Source: a virus. From it: a stretch of DNA of 43,576 nucleotides. A model generated the notes under the pieces. The model had not been told where the DNA came from and did no database searches. It saw nothing but the letters and a program-made list of their open reading frames with translations. The position numbers were made by a program, and so were the translations under genes. The stretch's first letter is position 1. Each line of letters begins with the position of its first letter. The stretch spans positions 1 to 43,576 of IMG/VR virus record IMGVR_UViG_3300041964_000017; one strand, given 5' to 3'. This document shows, in pieces, positions 1 through 8,653 of this stretch.

Positions 1-283
1 GCTCGACACGGTGGAGCGGCGGTTCGGCCTGCGGACGCGGACGCTGAGCCTAGGCATGATCGCGGCGGCGGACCGGCTGTTCACGATCAATGAGGGCAAT
101 GTGCTGTCGTCGGCTTTTCATCAGGCGGTGTGGCCCGGCGAGCTCGGCCTCGACAATGCGATCGACGTTGGCACGACGGTGGCCTGGCGCGTGAAGGCGC
201 CGCCGCGCGGGAGCGTGGCCGGTGGCGGTGGCGCGGGCGGCGGCGGCGGCGGTGGTCTCTTCAACGTAGCCGCGCTGAGCTGA
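1..283 (+). CDS. Tail-tip protein, C-terminal part (continues from 43230)
   Basis: Open from the first base, with no start of its own near the edge. It encodes about 94 residues ending in a Gly-rich tail (a run of about 13 Gly/Ala near residues 70-83) and the stop at 281-283. Appending base 1 to the two bases left over at 43575-43576 completes a codon, and the reading frame then continues without a stop from the gene starting at 43230. I therefore read this as the second part of one tail protein of about 209 residues spanning the arbitrary cut of a circular genome. The position, directly before a peptidase-like tail gene and a large tail-tip protein, fits the distal-tail/hub module of siphoviruses. 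The exact family is not recognised. Confidence 0.75.
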   Translation, partial: LDTVERRFGLRTRTLSLGMIAAADRLFTINEGNVLSSAFHQAVWPGELGLDNAIDVGTTVAWRVKAPPRGSVAGGGGAGGGGGGGLFNVAALS

Positions 284-284
284 G

Positions 285-722
285 ATGATGCCCAAGCGCA
301 AGAAAACGCCGGAGCTCATCCGGCGGCAGCGGGCGCTCGCCTTCGTGGTGGGGAAGTACAAGGGCCGCGCCTGCGACTTCAGGACCGCCGATTGCGTGCG
401 CATGGCGCGCACCCTGCTGGTGAAGATGGGTCATCGGAAGCTGCCGAAGCTGCCGCGCTATTCCTCGCTGGTAGGCGCGAAGCGGGCGCTGGCGCAGCGC
501 GGATGGAAGGGCACCGCCGAGATGCTCGACGCGGTCCTGCCGGGCCGCCGGATTGCGCCCTCCACCATGTGGCCCGGTGACCTGGCCGTGGTGCCGGATG
601 ACCAAGGGCTGGGGGCAATCTGGATCAGGGTCGACAATGGCCGAATGCTCGGCTGGCATCAGGATGCGGAGGAGGCGGTGATCATCGCCCCGCACCGGAT
701 CGACATGGCGTGGAGGGTCTAA
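285..722 (+). CDS. Tail-tip peptidase-like protein (NlpC/P60 or DUF6950-like)
   Basis: 145 residues. The N-terminus is basic (MMPKRKK), followed near residue 36 by an Asp-Cys motif (TADCVRMART). This resembles the active-site Cys region of the small tail-associated peptidases that precede the large tail-tip protein in lambda-like and GTA-like tails. The C-terminal half has a MWPGDLAVV segment, typical of the strand and His part of that fold. It starts at tandem ATG codons, two bases after the previous stop, so it is translationally coupled to the preceding tail gene. Family assignment rests on motif and synteny only. A degenerate, non-catalytic member is possible. Confidence 0.5.
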   Translation: MMPKRKKTPELIRRQRALAFVVGKYKGRACDFRTADCVRMARTLLVKMGHRKLPKLPRYSSLVGAKRALAQRGWKGTAEMLDAVLPGRRIAPSTMWPGDLAVVPDDQGLGAIWIRVDNGRMLGWHQDAEEAVIIAPHRIDMAWRV

Positions 723-723
723 C

Positions 724-1503
724 GTGACGCCACTGGCTCACCGCATCGTCAAAGAGCTGACGCTGCCGGCGAAGGACCGGGGGATGACGGTTCACGATCC
801 AGATGGGGTGGCGCGGCTTCTGTCCGACACGCACTGTTTTGATTTCTCCAATGTGATGCCCCTCTTGCAAGAGGTGCGATGCCTGCTGCCCGAGCGGGGC
901 TCTCTCGCCAATGCATGCCAAACTCTAGGCGAAAGGGCTTTCCTACCCGCCGACAAGACCTGGATAGAGTGCGTGATGCCCGGCTCCCGCCTTGGGTATC
1001 TCTTGGTTCGGCACGGCTCAGGAGCGGCCTTGTTCACGGCAATCGCCGGCGACACCGGACTGGCTGGAGCTATGTTTGTCGGCCACATTCCCATCGAAGA
1101 TTCCAGCTTCATTCCTAGGCTTCACAAGAACTGGACAGCAGAACAATTGGCAGGGGACATGTCGCGCATCTACGCGGCCCTAGCGATCATCAACACGCCC
1201 CGCCTCATTGGTCGCAAGCAGCACATGCCGCATCGGGGGCTGGAGCGGAGGCTAGCGAACGCAAAGGGGCTCGTGGGTAAGTTCCCGCTTCACGCGTGGA
1301 CTGAACTGACTCTGTCGGTGTCCGCCATGATGACGGAAGCGGACGGCACGGTTCACGAGGCCCACTACACTGGCGAGAAGTGCTTGCATTTCTGCCGAGC
1401 TCACTTGCGGGTGAGGAACGGACGGCTCGAGCAGGTGAAGGCTCACTGGCGCGGCAACCCGGCACTTGGGATCAAGCGCACCCGCTACAGGTTGGCGGCC
1501 TGA
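724..1503 (+). CDS. Conserved phage hypothetical protein in tail module
   Basis: 259 residues from a GTG codon one base after the previous stop; no in-frame ATG lies close to the gene junction. There is no signal peptide or clear membrane segment. The C-terminal 50 residues contain a Cys/His-containing stretch (KCLHFCRAHLRVRNGRLE) followed by HWRGNPALGIKRTRY. I have the impression that this ending recurs in uncharacterised tailed-phage proteins, but no function is attached to it. It sits between the peptidase-like gene and the large tail-tip protein, which is unusual because those two are normally adjacent. It could be an inserted accessory gene rather than a structural one. Confidence 0.6.
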   Translation: MTPLAHRIVKELTLPAKDRGMTVHDPDGVARLLSDTHCFDFSNVMPLLQEVRCLLPERGSLANACQTLGERAFLPADKTWIECVMPGSRLGYLLVRHGSGAALFTAIAGDTGLAGAMFVGHIPIEDSSFIPRLHKNWTAEQLAGDMSRIYAALAIINTPRLIGRKQHMPHRGLERRLANAKGLVGKFPLHAWTELTLSVSAMMTEADGTVHEAHYTGEKCLHFCRAHLRVRNGRLEQVKAHWRGNPALGIKRTRYRLAA

Positions 1504-1504
1504 C

Positions 1505-3373
1505 GTGGCCAAGGCGCTAGGCTTCGTCGGGACAGTCGTGGGGCTGGCCGCCTCGGTTCTGCCGAGCCCACTCCAGCCCTTCGCCATTGCGGCGTCTGTC
1601 GCCCTGAATATCGGTTCGGGCCTGCTTCAGAAGAAGCCGCCGGTGCTGGGCTCGCCCAACGACATCAGGATAGGGTCCAACAATCCGACGCCCTGCATCC
1701 TGGGGCGCACTTATACCGGCGCCACGATGGTGCACGACGTCGGCTATGGGCCGACCAGCGGCGGCATCCCCAACCCGTATCGGTCCATGGTCTTCGTCGG
1801 CAGCGTCGGCCCGATCGAGCAGTTTGAGAGCTTTCAGGTGGAGCACGCGCCCGTCGCATTCAGCGGCGGCAATGCGGTCGGCTACTATCACAATTTCATG
1901 TACCTCGCGACGAAGCTGGGTGCGACGCCGGACACGGCGCTGGCCGGGCCGTTCGGCGCGATCACCGGCTGGGGCGCCAGTCACAAGCTATCCGGCAAAG
2001 CCTCATGGCTGGTGACGCTGAAGGACGACCGGGAGGGGAAGACCTATTCGAGCGGGGTGCCTCGGCTCGGCGCGATTATCAAAGGGCCGAAGGTCTACGA
2101 TCCGCGGCAGGACGGCACCTATCCGGGCGGCTCAGGGCCGTGCCGCGCGCTCCAGGAGGCCACTTATGTCGGCGGCGCGGCGGCGCAGAACCCGGCCTGC
2201 CACGGCCTCACCTATGCGCTTGGCCGCTGGCAGAACGGGAAGAAGGTGTTCGGCGTCGGGCTGGCCGTCGACAGCATCGACTGGCCCGCGTGGGTCGAGT
2301 TCGCGAACATCTGCGACGCCAATGGATGGGCGATCGGCGGCAGGATCGAGGAGCCCGGCAGCCGGTGGGATAATCTGAAGCGGATCTGCGAGGCCGGCGG
2401 CGGCAAGCCCGCGTGGGTTGGCGGCAAGCTCACGGTGATCTTCCCGCGGCCGCGCGTCGCGCTCGACACGATCGAAGCGGATGACCTGGCCGAGGGCGAG
2501 GGGTCGATCCTCGACATTCGCGGCTGGAAAGACCGGCAGAATATCCTGGTCCCGAAGATCAGGCTGGAGACCCACAAGTGGGAGCCCGTGCAGCTCGATC
2601 CGGTGCGGGTCGAGGCGTTCATCGCGGCAGATGGAGAGGAGAAGAAGCAGGAGTTCCCGATTGAGCTGGTCCAGGACAAGGACCAGGCGGCCGAACTTGC
2701 CGGCTACGAGCTGTGGAACCGGCGCGAGAGAGGGCCGATCGTCCTCAACTGCAAGGTGCGGATGATCGAGTTCAAGGTCGGTGACGCGCTCGCTTTGGGC
2801 ACCGCGCTGATCGAAGAGCTAGACCCGGAAGGAATGCTGGGACTGGAGGGCATGGCGTACCCGATCATCGGGCGGCGGCTGGACCCTGCCACCGCGACGG
2901 TGGAATTGACGCTGGAGACGGACACGGCCGCCAAGCATGTGGCGGTGCTGGGCAGTGCGGGGGGTGCGCCGCCGGCCCCCGCAATCATGACTGGCGAGGA
3001 GATGGACGCCGCAGCAGCAGCCCAACGCGGAGCCTGGAAGGTGCTGAGCCGCGACGTCACCTGGCCTTTCACGCCGGGTGACGGATCGATCACCATTGCC
3101 GCGCACACCGGCGTCATTGAGGACGGCCGGACCATCACCTTCCCAGCGGATACGATCACCGACCTGACCGAGAGCGTCGCCTACGGCCTGTTCTGGGACT
3201 TGGTAGCGGAGGATTATGTGGCCGAGCTGCACCCTGCGCTCGCAGGAAGCGCTAACCGAGCCTTCGTCTTCCTGGGGTGGTCCACGACCTCGAGTGGTGG
3301 GACGTTCCCGCCTGGCGAGCCGCCACCCCCCGGGTGGGGTGGGGACGGGCCTGTGAACGACCAGCCAATCTAG
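1505..3373 (+). CDS. Large tail-tip / host-specificity protein (central hub)
   Basis: 622 residues from the GTG at 1505, one base after the previous stop; the longer ATG at 1466 overlaps the upstream gene and adds nothing conserved. The N-terminus has a hydrophobic segment (about residues 5-40, ALGFVGTVVGLAASVL), as is common in the tail-tip proteins of GTA-like and Sphingomonas phages. The middle has the gpJ-like pattern of a hub domain (RWDNLKRICEAGGGKPAWVGGKL), and the C-terminus is Pro/Gly-rich. Its role is to form the tip of the tail and contact the host envelope. Identification is by size, order after the tape measure and tail-tip genes, and general sequence character. Confidence 0.75.
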   Translation: MAKALGFVGTVVGLAASVLPSPLQPFAIAASVALNIGSGLLQKKPPVLGSPNDIRIGSNNPTPCILGRTYTGATMVHDVGYGPTSGGIPNPYRSMVFVGSVGPIEQFESFQVEHAPVAFSGGNAVGYYHNFMYLATKLGATPDTALAGPFGAITGWGASHKLSGKASWLVTLKDDREGKTYSSGVPRLGAIIKGPKVYDPRQDGTYPGGSGPCRALQEATYVGGAAAQNPACHGLTYALGRWQNGKKVFGVGLAVDSIDWPAWVEFANICDANGWAIGGRIEEPGSRWDNLKRICEAGGGKPAWVGGKLTVIFPRPRVALDTIEADDLAEGEGSILDIRGWKDRQNILVPKIRLETHKWEPVQLDPVRVEAFIAADGEEKKQEFPIELVQDKDQAAELAGYELWNRRERGPIVLNCKVRMIEFKVGDALALGTALIEELDPEGMLGLEGMAYPIIGRRLDPATATVELTLETDTAAKHVAVLGSAGGAPPAPAIMTGEEMDAAAAAQRGAWKVLSRDVTWPFTPGDGSITIAAHTGVIEDGRTITFPADTITDLTESVAYGLFWDLVAEDYVAELHPALAGSANRAFVFLGWSTTSSGGTFPPGEPPPPGWGGDGPVNDQPI

Positions 3374-3396
3374 CCTGCCATCAACCGGAGAGATCA

Positions 3397-3846
3397 ATGC
3401 CAAGCACAGGACGGCGCGACTTGGTCGCGAACCGATGGGAGCCGTTTGTCCACGTCTTCCGCTTCGAAGGGCAGGGGCTGACTGGCGCGACCTTCGCAGC
3501 GGAGGTTCGCGACCGGAAGGACGGTGGGTTCGCGCGGGCGGTTCTCGCAACCGTTGGGAGCGCCGGGACCGAAGGCATCACGCTCGTGTCGGTCGCCAAT
3601 GAGGACGTCGACTTCGGCGGCGACATCGGCGTGGTGAACGTCCCCGTCTCCACCGTCTCGATGCGGATCAACGAGCCGACCATGGAAGCCATGGGAACCG
3701 CTCATCTCGCCGCTGGCGCGGCTGAGGTTGGGGACGATGGCTCCATCTGGTGGGACATGCAGATCACGCCAGCGGGCGGCGTCAAATATCGCGCGCTTGA
3801 GGGGCAGTTCACGGTGAAAGCCGGAGTGACGGGGAGCAGCGCATAA
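3397..3846 (+). CDS. Tail-tip accessory structural protein
   Basis: 149 residues. I chose the ATG at 3397 because GGAGAG lies just upstream and the longer frame reads back into the end of the tail-tip gene. The N-terminal part (VFRFEGQGLTGATFAAEVRD) resembles small beta-rich proteins placed between the tail hub and the fibre in alphaproteobacterial siphophages. The rest is beta-strand rich, with no Cys and no membrane segment. Its stop overlaps the ATG of the large tail-spike gene (TAATG), so the two are co-translated. It may be an adaptor holding the spike. No family name can be given with confidence. Confidence 0.6.
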   Translation: MPSTGRRDLVANRWEPFVHVFRFEGQGLTGATFAAEVRDRKDGGFARAVLATVGSAGTEGITLVSVANEDVDFGGDIGVVNVPVSTVSMRINEPTMEAMGTAHLAAGAAEVGDDGSIWWDMQITPAGGVKYRALEGQFTVKAGVTGSSA

Positions 3847-6410
3847 TGGCTGATACGATTGTTCAGGTGCGCGCGGAGAAGACGCTCGTCATCGTCTCGG
3901 GCAGTGAGTTGCTATCGCCGCTGGTTTCGGCGGCTGATGCAGCTCGTGTCGGGTCCGAGGCTGCACAGGTCGGTGCTGTTGCTGCTCGCACGGGCGCAGA
4001 GACCGCACAGGCCGCCGCCGCCGCCATAGTTCCCACACTCGCCGCGGATCTCGACGGGCTGCCTTGGCTTGCTGCCGAGGCGCTCACGCTCACGGGCGTT
4101 GCCGCCGGCCTCGCCTGGAATGCGTCTCTCCGGCAGGTCGCCACTGCGATCAAGTCGACCGACTATGACGGCAGCGCAGTGAGCGGCACCGAGACCTATT
4201 ACATCGGCGTGTTCAGTCATGGCGACGCGACCTTCGGCGACCGGATCATAGTTCGCCGAGCCTCCGATAATGTGCAAGTCGCAGATACCGGGACCGCCAC
4301 TGTGACAAAATCAGCGAGTGGACCCACGCGGAGGGTCGCTGGCGGAAGCGGCTACGAGTTCATATTCGACATCGATTATCGGGACATCTCGACCACAGGG
4401 GTGATTGTAAACTCCGGGACCAAGACGCCGCTGATGATAAGTCGCGGCATTGGTAAAGCGCATCGCAACCTGGCGGCCCGGAGCGGCTTTCGAGCTCGCA
4501 ACATCGCCTTCAACCCGGCTGCACTTTCCACTTTGTCGAACCCGACTGTTCAGGGCGGCGGCACCATGCCGAGCCCGGCTGCGGCGAACGCCGCCCTAAC
4601 TGCGCGCGGAGTGGAGCGGTCCTACGCAATCGGCACCGGCAGCACCGCAACCGCCCTGTACAAGCGTGACCTCTTGCCGAATCCAGCGCGGGCCAACGGT
4701 AAATATCTCTACGTTTCCGCCCTCGTATATTCCGCGACCGGGACCAATTGGCCTTCGGGACAATTGGCGGTCTACCTCTATGACGCCGCGACCGGCGGGA
4801 ATTCCGTGTCGGGCGTCGGCCAGCAGGCCAGCGGCTTCATCCAGATCTCCGCAAACCTGCGCAGCTATTGGACCAAGCTGCGCTTGCCCACTGTCGGGAC
4901 GCTGGTGGCCGCTGCCTATGGGTTCGATAGCCTCGTAGCCGGCTCTGCTGCGGAGGTCGGCGGATGGACGATGGCCGTGTCGGACGGCTCCATTTGGCCG
5001 GAGATGGTGGCCGAGGACGACTGGGTTGGTCACAGCACCCGCGATAGCTGGAGGGACGGCATCGACACGTCCGTCGCCGGTCTCCAAGCCAACAGCCTAG
5101 TCAATTATCCATATTTCAATCTCATGCCGAACGGGAACTTCGATCCGAACGGCCTCACGGGAACCTTCCTTGCAACTCCCGTCTATACTGCACCCACGTC
5201 TGCGGAGTTCACGCTTCGCAACATCAAACGCGCGACGAAGATGGGCAGTGGAGGCGCTCAATCCTGGGTGAGCGAACGGGTTCTGGATGCCAGCGCCAGC
5301 GGGCAATTCTACTTCGCTTCGATGTACGTCTACTCTGCGGACGGCGTCACCTGGGGCGCTCCCGCAATCTACTATTACTCAGGCTGGCCGACCCTCACGC
5401 AAGTTGCCGGCATCGCGATGACGTCGTTTGTGCAGATCAGCGCTAACGTCCGCCTCTACTACCGCACCGGTCAATTCACCGTCCGCTCGGACCTTTCGGT
5501 TGTCCGTCTCGGCACCGAATCCAGCATCACCGGCTCCGGGGTGAACGTCGAGTATGGCGGCTTCACGTTCGCGCGCCACTCCGCCGCGCTTTCGCTGACC
5601 AACACCGCTCGCGATGAATGGTATGGACGCAACACCCGCCCGGAGACGGTGGCCAACGCCGTTGCTCGCAACAACTACGGCACGGCGGGCGTGGCTTACT
5701 TCGGCGACAGCATAACGCACGATTATGGCATCCCGGCTCTGCTGCAAAACCGCATCGGCGCCACGGTTCACAATTTAGGTTTCAGAGGCACCCGCTGGGG
5801 TCGCACCACAACCGCGACGGCTCCGACCAGCTACAACAACGACATGTCGATGGTTGCTATTGCCGAGTGCATCAGGACGGGAAATTTCACGCCCCTGACC
5901 GACGCGGCGGCAAATTACTTCACCGCGACTGGGGACGATTTGCGCGCGCAGGCGGCAGCGGTTGCCGCACTCAATTGGTCGGCGATAACGCATATTCTTT
6001 GCGACTATGGGACCAATGATTTCGCGTCCGCGCGCGCGATCGGCGCCGACAACTCCGCGCTGGAGACGGACTTCCGAGGGTCGATCAATCTCACGGTGAG
6101 CCGCATCCTGGCCACCTATCCGACTATTCAGCTCGGCTTCGTCACGCCGCAGTGGAGAGGCCCGGCCGCAACGCACGGCGACAGCAACATCAATGCGAAC
6201 GGCTCAGGTCTGTACCTGGCGGACTATCAAAACGAGATCGCCAAGGCCGGTCGCTTCCACCAAGTGCCTGTCTGCCGAACGCATGAGCTGATCGGCATCA
6301 ATCTAACCAACAGGGCGACTTACCTCAGCGCGGACGATCTGCACCCGACCTCCTCCGGAGCGAGCCGGAAAGCAACGCGCCTCGGCAAGTGGTTTCAGTC
6401 GGTTTTCTGA
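3846..6410 (+). CDS. Tail spike/fibre with C-terminal SGNH hydrolase domain
   Basis: 854 residues. The N-terminus (1-75) is Ala-rich and probably helical, as expected for a tail-attachment part. The middle (about 80-610) is rich in Ser/Thr/Gly/Tyr and includes two related modules, each running from ATxxYxxDLL or a VSERVLDASASGQFYFAS-like segment to a Gly-rich strand region. The last 240 residues hold SGNH-hydrolase signatures: GDSIT with Ser622, GTND with Asn724, and DDLHPT with Asp830 and His833. Together these supply the Ser, Asn, Asp and His positions; the block II Gly is in NLGFRG. Such domains de-esterify surface polysaccharide, so the protein probably recognises and trims the host capsule or O-antigen. 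The substrate cannot be predicted. Confidence 0.85.
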   Translation: MADTIVQVRAEKTLVIVSGSELLSPLVSAADAARVGSEAAQVGAVAARTGAETAQAAAAAIVPTLAADLDGLPWLAAEALTLTGVAAGLAWNASLRQVATAIKSTDYDGSAVSGTETYYIGVFSHGDATFGDRIIVRRASDNVQVADTGTATVTKSASGPTRRVAGGSGYEFIFDIDYRDISTTGVIVNSGTKTPLMISRGIGKAHRNLAARSGFRARNIAFNPAALSTLSNPTVQGGGTMPSPAAANAALTARGVERSYAIGTGSTATALYKRDLLPNPARANGKYLYVSALVYSATGTNWPSGQLAVYLYDAATGGNSVSGVGQQASGFIQISANLRSYWTKLRLPTVGTLVAAAYGFDSLVAGSAAEVGGWTMAVSDGSIWPEMVAEDDWVGHSTRDSWRDGIDTSVAGLQANSLVNYPYFNLMPNGNFDPNGLTGTFLATPVYTAPTSAEFTLRNIKRATKMGSGGAQSWVSERVLDASASGQFYFASMYVYSADGVTWGAPAIYYYSGWPTLTQVAGIAMTSFVQISANVRLYYRTGQFTVRSDLSVVRLGTESSITGSGVNVEYGGFTFARHSAALSLTNTARDEWYGRNTRPETVANAVARNNYGTAGVAYFGDSITHDYGIPALLQNRIGATVHNLGFRGTRWGRTTTATAPTSYNNDMSMVAIAECIRTGNFTPLTDAAANYFTATGDDLRAQAAAVAALNWSAITHILCDYGTNDFASARAIGADNSALETDFRGSINLTVSRILATYPTIQLGFVTPQWRGPAATHGDSNINANGSGLYLADYQNEIAKAGRFHQVPVCRTHELIGINLTNRATYLSADDLHPTSSGASRKATRLGKWFQSVF

Positions 6411-6471
6411 GCGTGGCTTATGAAGCTTTGCGGGGCCGGCTGCGCTGCTCGGAATTTAGGAGGATCGCGCC

Positions 6472-6522
6472 ATGATCCAGGCCCTCATCATCCTGTCGGG
6501 CGTGCACCGCCCAAGTTCCTAG
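6472..6522 (+). CDS. 16-residue ORF (possible leader peptide)
   Basis: MIQALIILSGVHRPSS, preceded by a near-perfect Shine-Dalgarno (AGGAGG at 6459-6464, 7 bases before ATG). Its TAG stop lies at 6520-6522 and overlaps the next AGGAGGAG, which serves the GTG at 6532. This arrangement suggests translational coupling, with the peptide feeding ribosomes to the downstream membrane gene. It may also be a remnant of a longer gene. Whether the peptide itself acts cannot be judged. Confidence 0.4.
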   Translation: MIQALIILSGVHRPSS

Positions 6523-6531
6523 GAGGAGTCG

Positions 6532-6879
6532 GTGACATGCCACCTGGCAACCCGCATCTTCGGCTTATCCGGCCTGATCCTTTCGCAAACGGCAGCTGCG
6601 CCTGTGGCGATGCCCGATGTGACCGCCGCTGGGAGGGCAGCAGCCACCCTGTCGGACTGGCAGACCATAACCTACTTCCTGCTCATCCTGCTGGCCGTGG
6701 CGACAGTGGAGCGCATCGTCTCCGCATGGCTGACCAACGCCTCCCGCAAGGCCGAGCGGCAGATGACCGCCCAGGCGCTGGAGCGGCTGGCCGACGCGAT
6801 GGAGCTGAAATCAAACGACCTGACCGTGAACCTGGCGCTTATTCAGGATACGCTCGGGCGGTGGGAGCGCCGCCAATGA
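6532..6879 (+). CDS. Small membrane protein, holin or spanin-like candidate
   Basis: 115 residues from a GTG with AGGAGGAG five bases upstream. The N-terminus (MTCHLATRIFGLSGLILSQTAAAP) looks like a signal sequence or first membrane segment. A second, strong segment is TITYFLLILLAVATVERIVSAWL (about 46-68). A charged, helical cytoplasmic tail follows (KAERQMTAQALERLADAMELK). It heads a tightly overlapping run of membrane-protein genes leading to the endolysin, so a role in host lysis is likely. The exact role (holin, antiholin or inner-membrane spanin) cannot be told from sequence. Confidence 0.6.
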   Translation: MTCHLATRIFGLSGLILSQTAAAPVAMPDVTAAGRAAATLSDWQTITYFLLILLAVATVERIVSAWLTNASRKAERQMTAQALERLADAMELKSNDLTVNLALIQDTLGRWERRQ

Positions 6880-7073
6880 GTGAACCCCACTCGCTGATTG
6901 GCTCTTGCCTTCGCGCCGTCTGGAACAAGGCCGTTACGCGCTACACCGACCCCGCCCTGCGGGCTTCGGTGGAGCGCCTGAACACCATCACTTCTGAGAT
7001 TTTAGACCATCGGGACTCCCCCGCCGACACGATCGACGAGGCGATGCGCCAGATGTTGCGGGAGAGGCATTGA
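6876..7073 (+). CDS. Small lysis-cassette protein of unknown function
   Basis: 65 residues from the ATG at 6876, which overlaps the previous stop (ATGA). The upstream extension to 6420 is in the same frame but only shadows the previous gene. The protein is soluble and probably helical (ASVERLNTITSEILDHRDSPADTIDEAMRQML), with no membrane segment or Cys cluster beyond Cys8. Overlaps on both sides put it in the lysis operon. I do not recognise a family. Confidence 0.6.
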   Translation: MSEPHSLIGSCLRAVWNKAVTRYTDPALRASVERLNTITSEILDHRDSPADTIDEAMRQMLRERH

Positions 7074-7492
7074 TGCGCCTGTTTCTGTTCGTGTTCGTCT
7101 ACGGGATGCTCGCCCTGACCGGCGCCGCCCTGGCGTGGATCTGGACCCGCATAGCTGTGAAGCGAGTGAACGTGCTCGCCCGGGGCGAGCTTATGGGTGA
7201 CCGCTACTTCTGGCTTGCTGCTGCCCTGGGCGTCAACTCCATCGGCTCCGTGGTGCTGTTCGGGACGCGCGCCTGGGGGAACATGACCGAAGGCATGACG
7301 CCTATGCTCTTTGGCATCGACGGGGCGCTGATCTTCTTCGGCTTGGCCGTGGTGCTGGCAGCCAAGGGCATGATGGTTTGGCTGGCCGATCTGGAGCGCG
7401 AACACCCGCGCTGGCTGTGGGGCATGGGCTTAACGACCATCGTGTGGGGCAGCTTTTGCGCCTGGATGGCAAACGAGGGGGGTTTGGGATGA
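7073..7492 (+). CDS. Four-segment membrane protein in lysis cassette (holin candidate)
   Basis: 139 residues. The ATG at 7073 overlaps the previous TGA (TGATG). Four hydrophobic segments are visible: LFLFVFVYGMLALTGAALAW (about 3-23), YFWLAAALGVNSIGSVVLFG (about 45-65), LFGIDGALIFFGLAVVLAAKG (about 80-102) and WGMGLTTIVWGSFCAW (about 118-134). It lies directly upstream of the endolysin with an ATGA overlap, the classical holin position. Four segments are more than the two or three usual for holins, so it could also be a superinfection-exclusion-type membrane protein. Confidence 0.6.
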   Translation: MRLFLFVFVYGMLALTGAALAWIWTRIAVKRVNVLARGELMGDRYFWLAAALGVNSIGSVVLFGTRAWGNMTEGMTPMLFGIDGALIFFGLAVVLAAKGMMVWLADLEREHPRWLWGMGLTTIVWGSFCAWMANEGGLG

Positions 7493-8250
7493 GCGCGCAG
7501 AAAAGGTTGTTCGACGCGATTCGCGAAGTGAAGGGCTCGCCCCTCACCCAAGCGGACGTGGACCGCATCAACAAGGCCTTCCTGCCCCCGGCAGTGGAAG
7601 TGCCGCGCGGGCTACAAACGGCCCCTGTGGCGGCCCCTGGGCGCGATTATGAGGCGCTTCTGGTCCGGGCTGCAGGTAGGAAGGCCGACGCGAAGATCAG
7701 CGCCGTAGCCGCCGCCCTGGCAAAGCACGCGCCCGTCTACGGGCAGGACGCCACGCCGGCCCGCCTGGCTGAGTTCGTGGCGCAGATCGCCAATGAGACG
7801 GGCGGCTTCTCCACCTTTGAAGAGAACCTGAATTACCGCGCGGCTCGCCTCGTGCAGGTGTGGCCGAACCGCTTTCCGAACACCGCTGCCGCCGCGCCTT
7901 ACGCGAACAATCCTGAGGCGCTGGCGAACAAAACCTATGGCGGGCGCATGGGCAATACCGAGCTCGGCGACGGGTGGCGCTTTCGCGGTCGCGGCGCGCT
8001 GCAGCTAACGGGCCGCGACAATTACCGGCGCTATGGCCGGCTGCTCAATCTTCCCCTGGAGGACAATCCCGACCTTGCGAGCGACCCTGCGGTGTCGGTC
8101 CAGATCGCGCTGGAGTTCTTCAAGCAGGCGGGCGTCAATGCCGCAATCGACCGCGGCGACTTCAGGCAGGCGCGCAAGCTCACCAACGGCGGCTATATCG
8201 GCGTCGATGAAGTGGCCCGCATCCGCAACCGGCTCCTGCAGGTGCTGTGA
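7489..8250 (+). CDS. Endolysin, glycoside hydrolase family 19 (chitinase-like)
   Basis: 253 residues from the ATG overlapping the previous stop. Residues 1-60 are a linker or cell-wall-binding extension. The catalytic domain from about 60 has the GH19 hallmarks: LAEFVAQIANETGGF with the acid Glu103, a second acidic pair at Glu111-Glu112 (FEENLNY), and FRGRGALQLTGRDNY at about 165-179. It should cleave peptidoglycan glycan strands. No signal peptide is visible, so export would depend on a holin, which fits the membrane-protein genes on both sides. Family assignment is firm; the exact bond cut is not certain. Confidence 0.9.
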   Translation: MSAQKRLFDAIREVKGSPLTQADVDRINKAFLPPAVEVPRGLQTAPVAAPGRDYEALLVRAAGRKADAKISAVAAALAKHAPVYGQDATPARLAEFVAQIANETGGFSTFEENLNYRAARLVQVWPNRFPNTAAAAPYANNPEALANKTYGGRMGNTELGDGWRFRGRGALQLTGRDNYRRYGRLLNLPLEDNPDLASDPAVSVQIALEFFKQAGVNAAIDRGDFRQARKLTNGGYIGVDEVARIRNRLLQVL

Positions 8251-8513
8251 TGAACGACAAAGACCGCCCCCGCCTCGCTGTCACCGCGGCGCTGATCGGC
8301 CTGTTCGGCTTTGCGGTGGTCGCCCACTATTCAGATGGTCTCGAGGAAACGCTGAAAGCCCTGGTCCTGCTCGCTGCTGGCTATTGGCTGGGCAGCTCCA
8401 AGGGCAGCGCGGACAAGAGCGGTGCCCTGCAGGACATCACCCGCGACGGCATCGAGATCAAGCAGCCGGCCAACAACCCGGTTCCGATCAAGGACGTTCA
8501 ACACGGAGAATGA
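8250..8513 (+). CDS. Two-segment membrane protein downstream of endolysin
   Basis: 87 residues from the ATG overlapping the endolysin stop (TGATG). Hydrophobic stretches are LAVTAALIGLFGFAVVAHY (about 9-27) and LKALVLLAAGYWLGSS (about 35-50), followed by a soluble, charged tail (GSADKSGALQDITRDGIEIK). The shape matches small phage proteins of the holin or Rz-like class. No lipobox is present. Its function is inferred from context only. Confidence 0.65.
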   Translation: MNDKDRPRLAVTAALIGLFGFAVVAHYSDGLEETLKALVLLAAGYWLGSSKGSADKSGALQDITRDGIEIKQPANNPVPIKDVQHGE

Positions 8514-8653
8514 AGATGAAGATCGACCTGAAAAAGCTGCTCGGCATAGCGACGGCAGCCTACCTGCTCTATCAGTCGAACAAGCCCCAGATTGACGGGC
8601 TGGTGCGCGCCGGCAGGGATGCGGTGAAGCCTAAGCCGAGGGCGGGGAAGTAG
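8510..8653 (+). CDS. 47-residue basic membrane-associated protein
   Basis: MKMKIDLKKLLGIATAAYLLYQ and following. It is a basic N-terminus, one short hydrophobic stretch (LLGIATAAYLLY) and a basic C-terminus (KPKPRAGK). The start overlaps the previous stop (ATGA); the second ATG at 8516 is also possible. It is the last gene of the late rightward operon before the tRNA genes. It is too small for family assignment. Confidence 0.55.
   Translation: MKMKIDLKKLLGIATAAYLLYQSNKPQIDGLVRAGRDAVKPKPRAGK

Noticed and set aside
6420-6875. N-terminal extension of the 65-residue lysis-cassette gene to the ATG at 6420
   Set aside because: The extension is antiphase to the membrane-protein gene at 6532 and has Arg/Pro/His-rich shadow composition. 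The start at 6876 has the ATGA overlap.
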